NCBI GenBank assembly: GCA_008931825.1
Contig: QXVZ01027571.1
Coordinates: 1-21,557, forward strand
Reading direction: 5' to 3'
DNA from: Phallusia fumigata
Taxonomy: Eukaryota > Chordata > Ascidiacea > Phlebobranchia > Ascidiidae
DNA: 21,557 nucleotides
How positions within the stretch are numbered: the stretch's first letter is position 1; every line of letters starts with the position of its first letter. The translations under genes were made by a program, and so were the position numbers. This document shows positions 18,678 to 21,557 of the stretch, piece by piece. The notes beneath the pieces were generated by a model. The model saw only the letters and a list, made by a program, of their open reading frames with translations. It was not told the origin of the DNA and did not search any database.

Positions 18678-19758
18678 CACGTTAAGAAGCAGACCGTCTC
18701 CATCAAGGTAAAAATAATGTTTGTTTTGTTTTACATTTTTAGATTTTGAAGTAGCTATTTTGCAATGTTGTGAATGTTAAAGCATTCGTACTGCAACTTT
18801 TCACAGAGAAAAATTAACTCTATTCCCATTATACTATGCATAATTGGGGTTTTACTAGATATATTATGTGTTGCTTTTGGCCATTACGTTATCACATTGA
18901 CTCGCGAAAACAGTACATACAAGCAAGTGCATTACTAAACACAACCAACGTGCTCTTTGATCTGCTTCAAATATTTTTTATTTATATTAGCTATTATATC
19001 ATGACAATTTATCATTTGTGCCAAAATTTAGATTGCATTAAACGGTCAAATTATTCTGTGCTGCTTTTCGTAAAAAAAACAACGAACAAATCTCTGCGTT
19101 ATCTGGCTTAAAAATACCTTTCAAATTTGTGTTAGTGCAACACCCACAAACACTTGATCTAACCGCATTCTTACGTTCTGGCACCTGCACATGAATGTGT
19201 CGGTCAGAGTGTAAATTGTGCTGGTGTTTGTCGTGGGACAACACACTGGTGGAAGTGATATTAGCACAACACTTGCAGTCAATTTTTAACTAATTCAAAT
19301 TTATGAAGTCCTTGCTGACTGGGCCATTATCTGGAAACGAGCAGTTGTCTGCTGTAGCTGTACTGTATACATGACAAACTGAAACAAGGTTACTCTTGAT
19401 TTCTGATGGCGATTTTTGGAATTGTAGCATTTAAAGAGTATTATACATCATGTTTATGTTTTGGAGGTTTTAGTAAACCACTACAAAAGCAACCGAAGTA
19501 TTTAATTCCATTTTGATCTGACACTTTTAACCAAGTCTTGTTGGTTTCCAAAATGTTTTTGACGTTATTAGAAAGCTTTCCAGCACCACCCAGTGGTGAG
19601 GACGAAGGCTAGGTTGTATGTGTGAGGGTTATTCCGTTTAATTCATACAGATTTGTTGAAAACGAAAAACAACAGCAGACAAAACATGGAATATAAAGGA
19701 TGAAAAAAGACGCATGGAGTAACATATGTTAAAACTCGCTTGATACGAGCCAGCTGTT

Positions 19759-19834
19759 GGTACATATGGAGCGGCTTGGTACATGCGGTGCGGTTAGGTA
19801 CATGCGGGGCTGCTAGGTACATGTACGGCTTTGG
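19759..19834. repeat. Tandem array of four 19-bp units
   Basis: Four head-to-tail units start at 19759, 19778, 19797 and 19816, each opening with GGTACAT: GGTACATATGGAGCGGCTT, GGTACATGCGGTGCGGTTA, GGTACATGCGGGGCTGCTA and GGTACATGTACGGCTTTGG. The middle two differ at few sites and the outer ones more. The exact 19-bp period and a GC content above the surroundings make chance unlikely. Function is unknown; a minisatellite or a repeat inside a mobile element is likely. Confidence 0.75.
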
Positions 19835-20055
19835 AGAGCTACACTAGAAAAGATGTTAGGCTACCAGCCGCTAGATTAAATAAAGCCACATAAAGCTAGC
19901 TGAAATAAAAAAGTTTGCAACATATGAGATAGATTTGAAGAATCGGTAACTAGAGTTTGTGACTTTAGCGAAATAAATTTTAAATGGATTTTTAACCATG
20001 TAAAGAAAAATGTGGTTGTAATAGTCAGTCCCTATAAGACATTTTGTCTGTTTAC

Positions 20056-20211
20056 CTCAGAAAATTATTCTTTAGAAGCTTAGTGTACCCAGAAATCATA
20101 ATGTAAATACACAGCATCTTTGATAAAACTTTATACCCGAAGTTACTTCTCAAATAAAACAACATTCTAATGGACATGCATGTTTCACACCACTTCTTTG
20201 CTGTGAGATGA
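20056..20211 (-). CDS. Possible internal exon of an unidentified gene
   Basis: The acceptor CACCTTGTTTCAG and donor CTGAG|GTAAAC frame a 156-bp open stretch, phase 2 at both ends, with LTAKKW(C/F)ETCMSIRML and then SGYTKLLKNNFL. I do not recognise it, and the composition is ordinary. The next acceptor to the left (TTTTTATTTCAG|CTAG) would create a stop at once. Part of this candidate is duplicated at 20555-20614, and one base differs between copies, giving Cys here and Phe there. Confidence 0.25.
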
Positions 20212-20956
20212 CTGAAACAAGGTGTTGGTGCAGTGAGACATAATAAAAAGTTAATAATACACAAGTTAAGTAGTACATAAATGAATGTAAAAAACGCACA
20301 TATTTTTAGGCAAAGTTATAGGCACAAGAAGCTAGCAGGCTTAAGAGATTTATTATACCACTTCACATTAAGTGAGCAGCAATTATGATTTTTTAACCTG
20401 GTTTTTGAATTATTGTTTTTTAAAGAAAAGGGGATTTCTGATGGTCAAAATAACACTGTATTTCAAAATGTATGGCACCAGGCAAATTACTTAGTTGGAC
20501 TTTGAAACTTACATTCTTGACTAAGCAATCATTTTGGCTTATTGCTGCATACTNAAATAAAACAACATTCTAATGGACATGCATGTTTCAAACCACTTCT
20601 TTGCTGTGAGATGACTGAAACAAGGTGTTGGTGCAGTGAGACATAATAAAAAGTTAATAATACACAAGTTAAGTAGTACATAAATGAATGTAAAAAACGC
20701 ACATATTTTTAGGCAAAGTTATAGGCACAAGAAGCTAGCAGGCTTAAGAGATTTATTATACCACTTCACATTAAGTGAGCAGCAATTATGATTTTTTAAC
20801 CTGGTTTTTGAATTATTGTTTTTTAAAGAAAAGGGGATTTCTGATGGTCAAAATAACACTGTATTTCAAAATGTATGGCACCAGGCAAATTACTTAGTTG
20901 GACTTTGAAACTTACATTCTTGACTAAGCAATCATTTTGGCTTATTGCTGCATACT
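20152..20956. repeat. 402-bp direct duplication on both sides of a single N
   Basis: 20152-20553 and 20555-20956 are identical except for one base (c at 20188, a at 20591) and are separated only by the N at 20554. A near-perfect copy ending exactly at an ambiguity base is the pattern of two overlapping contigs joined without merging. It should be read as one genomic copy with a heterozygous site, not as a biological repeat. Any exon spanning it is distorted. Confidence 0.95.
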
Positions 20957-21050
20957 TAGTGACAGCTTTTTCATGGTTTTCATGCAGATGTTTTGCTACA
21001 TACGGACTATGATTGTTTTCAAACCAATGAAGGGCAAGTTTGGTCATGGC
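20823..21050 (-). CDS. Unidentified ORF or first exon
   Basis: The ATG at 21050 (context CAACGCCATGACC) opens MTKLALHWFENNHSPYVAKH and then HENHEKAVTKYAAISQND. Two readings are possible: a single exon ending at TAA 20823 (about 75 aa) with AATAAA at 20751-20756 downstream, or a first exon ending at a consensus donor AAGAAT|GTAAGT (exon end 20915). It begins 146 bp after the stop of the exon at 21267-21196 on the same strand. I do not recognise the protein, but the first 44 residues look like real coding sequence. Confidence 0.35.
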   Translation of the reverse strand, partial: AMTKLALHWFENNHSPYVAKHLHENHEKAVTKYAAISQNDCLVKNVSFKVQLSNLPGAIHFEIQCYFDHQKSPFL

Positions 21051-21195
21051 GTTGGAAAAATAACTGTTTTCAGGGAGCACATTATGTACAGTTTAGACTG
21101 GTCCCCGATACAAACAGACTTTCTCATTTGCTTGAGTTAGATTGAATTTGAATGGGAAGACTTTACTGCATTTGACATAGCAATCTTTTTTTGAT

Positions 21196-21267
21196 TCACT
21201 TCTTTTTGCCTCCTTTGGTCTGGCTCTGATTCAAGTGGTCCTTCGACTGCTGGTAATGCATTTCAGC
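21196..21267 (-). CDS. Terminal exon of an unidentified gene
   Basis: A strong acceptor (CACATTTTTTTCAG) is followed by a 72-bp exon encoding AEMHYQQSKDHLNQSQ and then TKGGKKK with a TGA stop. A hydrophilic, helix-prone segment with a Lys-rich end is typical of the C-terminus of a small cytosolic or nuclear protein. The rest of the gene lies to the right, outside the window or in exons I could not find within 21268-21557. Frame and starting phase (0) are inferred. Confidence 0.55.
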   Translation of the reverse strand, partial: AEMHYQQSKDHLNQSQTKGGKKK

Positions 21268-21557
21268 CTGAAAAAAATGTGAGGTATGATTAGGTTCTGG
21301 TCAAACAGACTGCTTAGGTCAATGGGAATAGTGCAAGCCCTGGACAATATCGCAGGATAGATTTTTTAGCCCATGCCTTGCTAAATGTAAATGCTAAAAT
21401 GAACATAGACTATGATACGGTACAACGCCTCTTGCAGGCCTATTGTACTATGATACTAATATGAGTGTGCCGTTATCGTTGGTCTGCAGATTCCAGCATC
21501 AAAAATGTGCGAGCATTTTATTCATAATTTTAGTTTGCAAGTCCAAATATGTCTGTT
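21268..21557. other. Intron-like end of window
   Basis: No exon is recognised. ATATGAGTGTGCCGTTATCG (21459-21478) and the following TTGGTC resemble a block at 12141-12165, suggesting a dispersed repeat. Confidence 0.4.

Larger units (their letters stand above)
17721..20055. other. Upstream flank of the cyclase gene
   Basis: 2.3 kb with the candidate exon at 18533-18662, a CRE-like site and the 19-bp tandem array at 19759-19834. Plus-strand AATAAA occurs at about 19877-19884 and 19902-19907, with no plus-strand gene found before it. ORFs at 18167-18613 and 18836-19111 are AT-rich and without motifs. Nothing else is supported. Confidence 0.45.

Noticed and set aside
19170-19250. Possible minus-strand exon between an acceptor CCACCAG and a donor GAAC|GTAAGA
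   Set aside because: More than one frame is open or nearly open, and there is no homology or partner exon.
19301-19378. Apparent terminal exon (acceptor CTTGTTTCAG, 25 codons, stop)
   Set aside because: Too short to exclude chance, no polyadenylation signal nearby, and no phase-matched upstream exon.
19870-19910. Two plus-strand AATAAA signals
   Set aside because: No plus-strand coding sequence ends upstream of them; in AT-rich DNA this hexamer is common.
1-21557. LTR elements, retroviral genes, Polinton genes, LINE reverse transcriptase, CRISPR arrays, rRNA
   Set aside because: Looked for and not seen: no polymerase, integrase or capsid motifs, no long terminal repeats, no regularly spaced direct repeats other than the 19-bp array.

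Overview
The window looks like nuclear DNA of an ascidian, most likely Ciona (C. intestinalis/robusta). It is AT-rich, with many short exons, introns mostly of 100-1000 bp, tRNA-derived SINE-like and MITE-like debris, and a trans-splice-like acceptor directly before a start codon. No viral, LTR-retroelement or prokaryotic features were seen. The species call is inference. The gene calls rest on protein motifs remembered from family members and on manually checked splice phases.

All three confidently named genes are on the minus strand. From right to left: (1) a soluble guanylate cyclase alpha-subunit gene (GUCY1A type), at least 15 coding exons, 17720 down to 3764; (2) an apparently intronless ENY2 gene (SAGA/TREX-2 subunit), 3114-2803; (3) a five-exon DTWD1 gene (tRNA acp3U20 aminocarboxypropyltransferase), 2505-747. 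ENY2 and DTWD1 are 297 bp apart. DTWD1 has a 14-nt near-pure pyrimidine tract and an AG acceptor 4 nt before its ATG, as expected for a downstream gene of a spliced-leader operon.

The cyclase gene is the most unusual object. The spliced model is phase-consistent at every junction and encodes about 1389 aa, roughly twice the usual ~690 aa. The surplus lies in an N-terminal extension (~225 aa) rich in basophilic-kinase-type RRxS sites and carrying a DSGxxS motif, and in an insert of about 485 aa between the H-NOX and H-NOXA domains. The H-NOXA, coiled-coil and catalytic domains at the C-terminal end look normal. A 51-codon ORF lies on the opposite strand inside one of its introns.

The right-hand 3.8 kb (17721-21557) holds no gene I can name. 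It contains a candidate upstream exon next to a CRE-like palindrome, a 4 x 19 bp tandem array, a convincing terminal exon of an unidentified minus-strand gene (21267-21196), and a 402-bp near-perfect duplication on both sides of a single N. That duplication is almost certainly an assembly join of two overlapping haplotype contigs. Smaller items are a duplicated tail of the DTWD1 last exon, a 159-bp inverted-repeat MITE with TA flanks, hAT-like terminal sequences and several SINE-like tracts.

I found no clearly new multi-gene system. The best leads are the enlarged cyclase subunit, the ENY2-DTWD1 arrangement, the DTWD1 exon-tail duplication and the nested small ORF.
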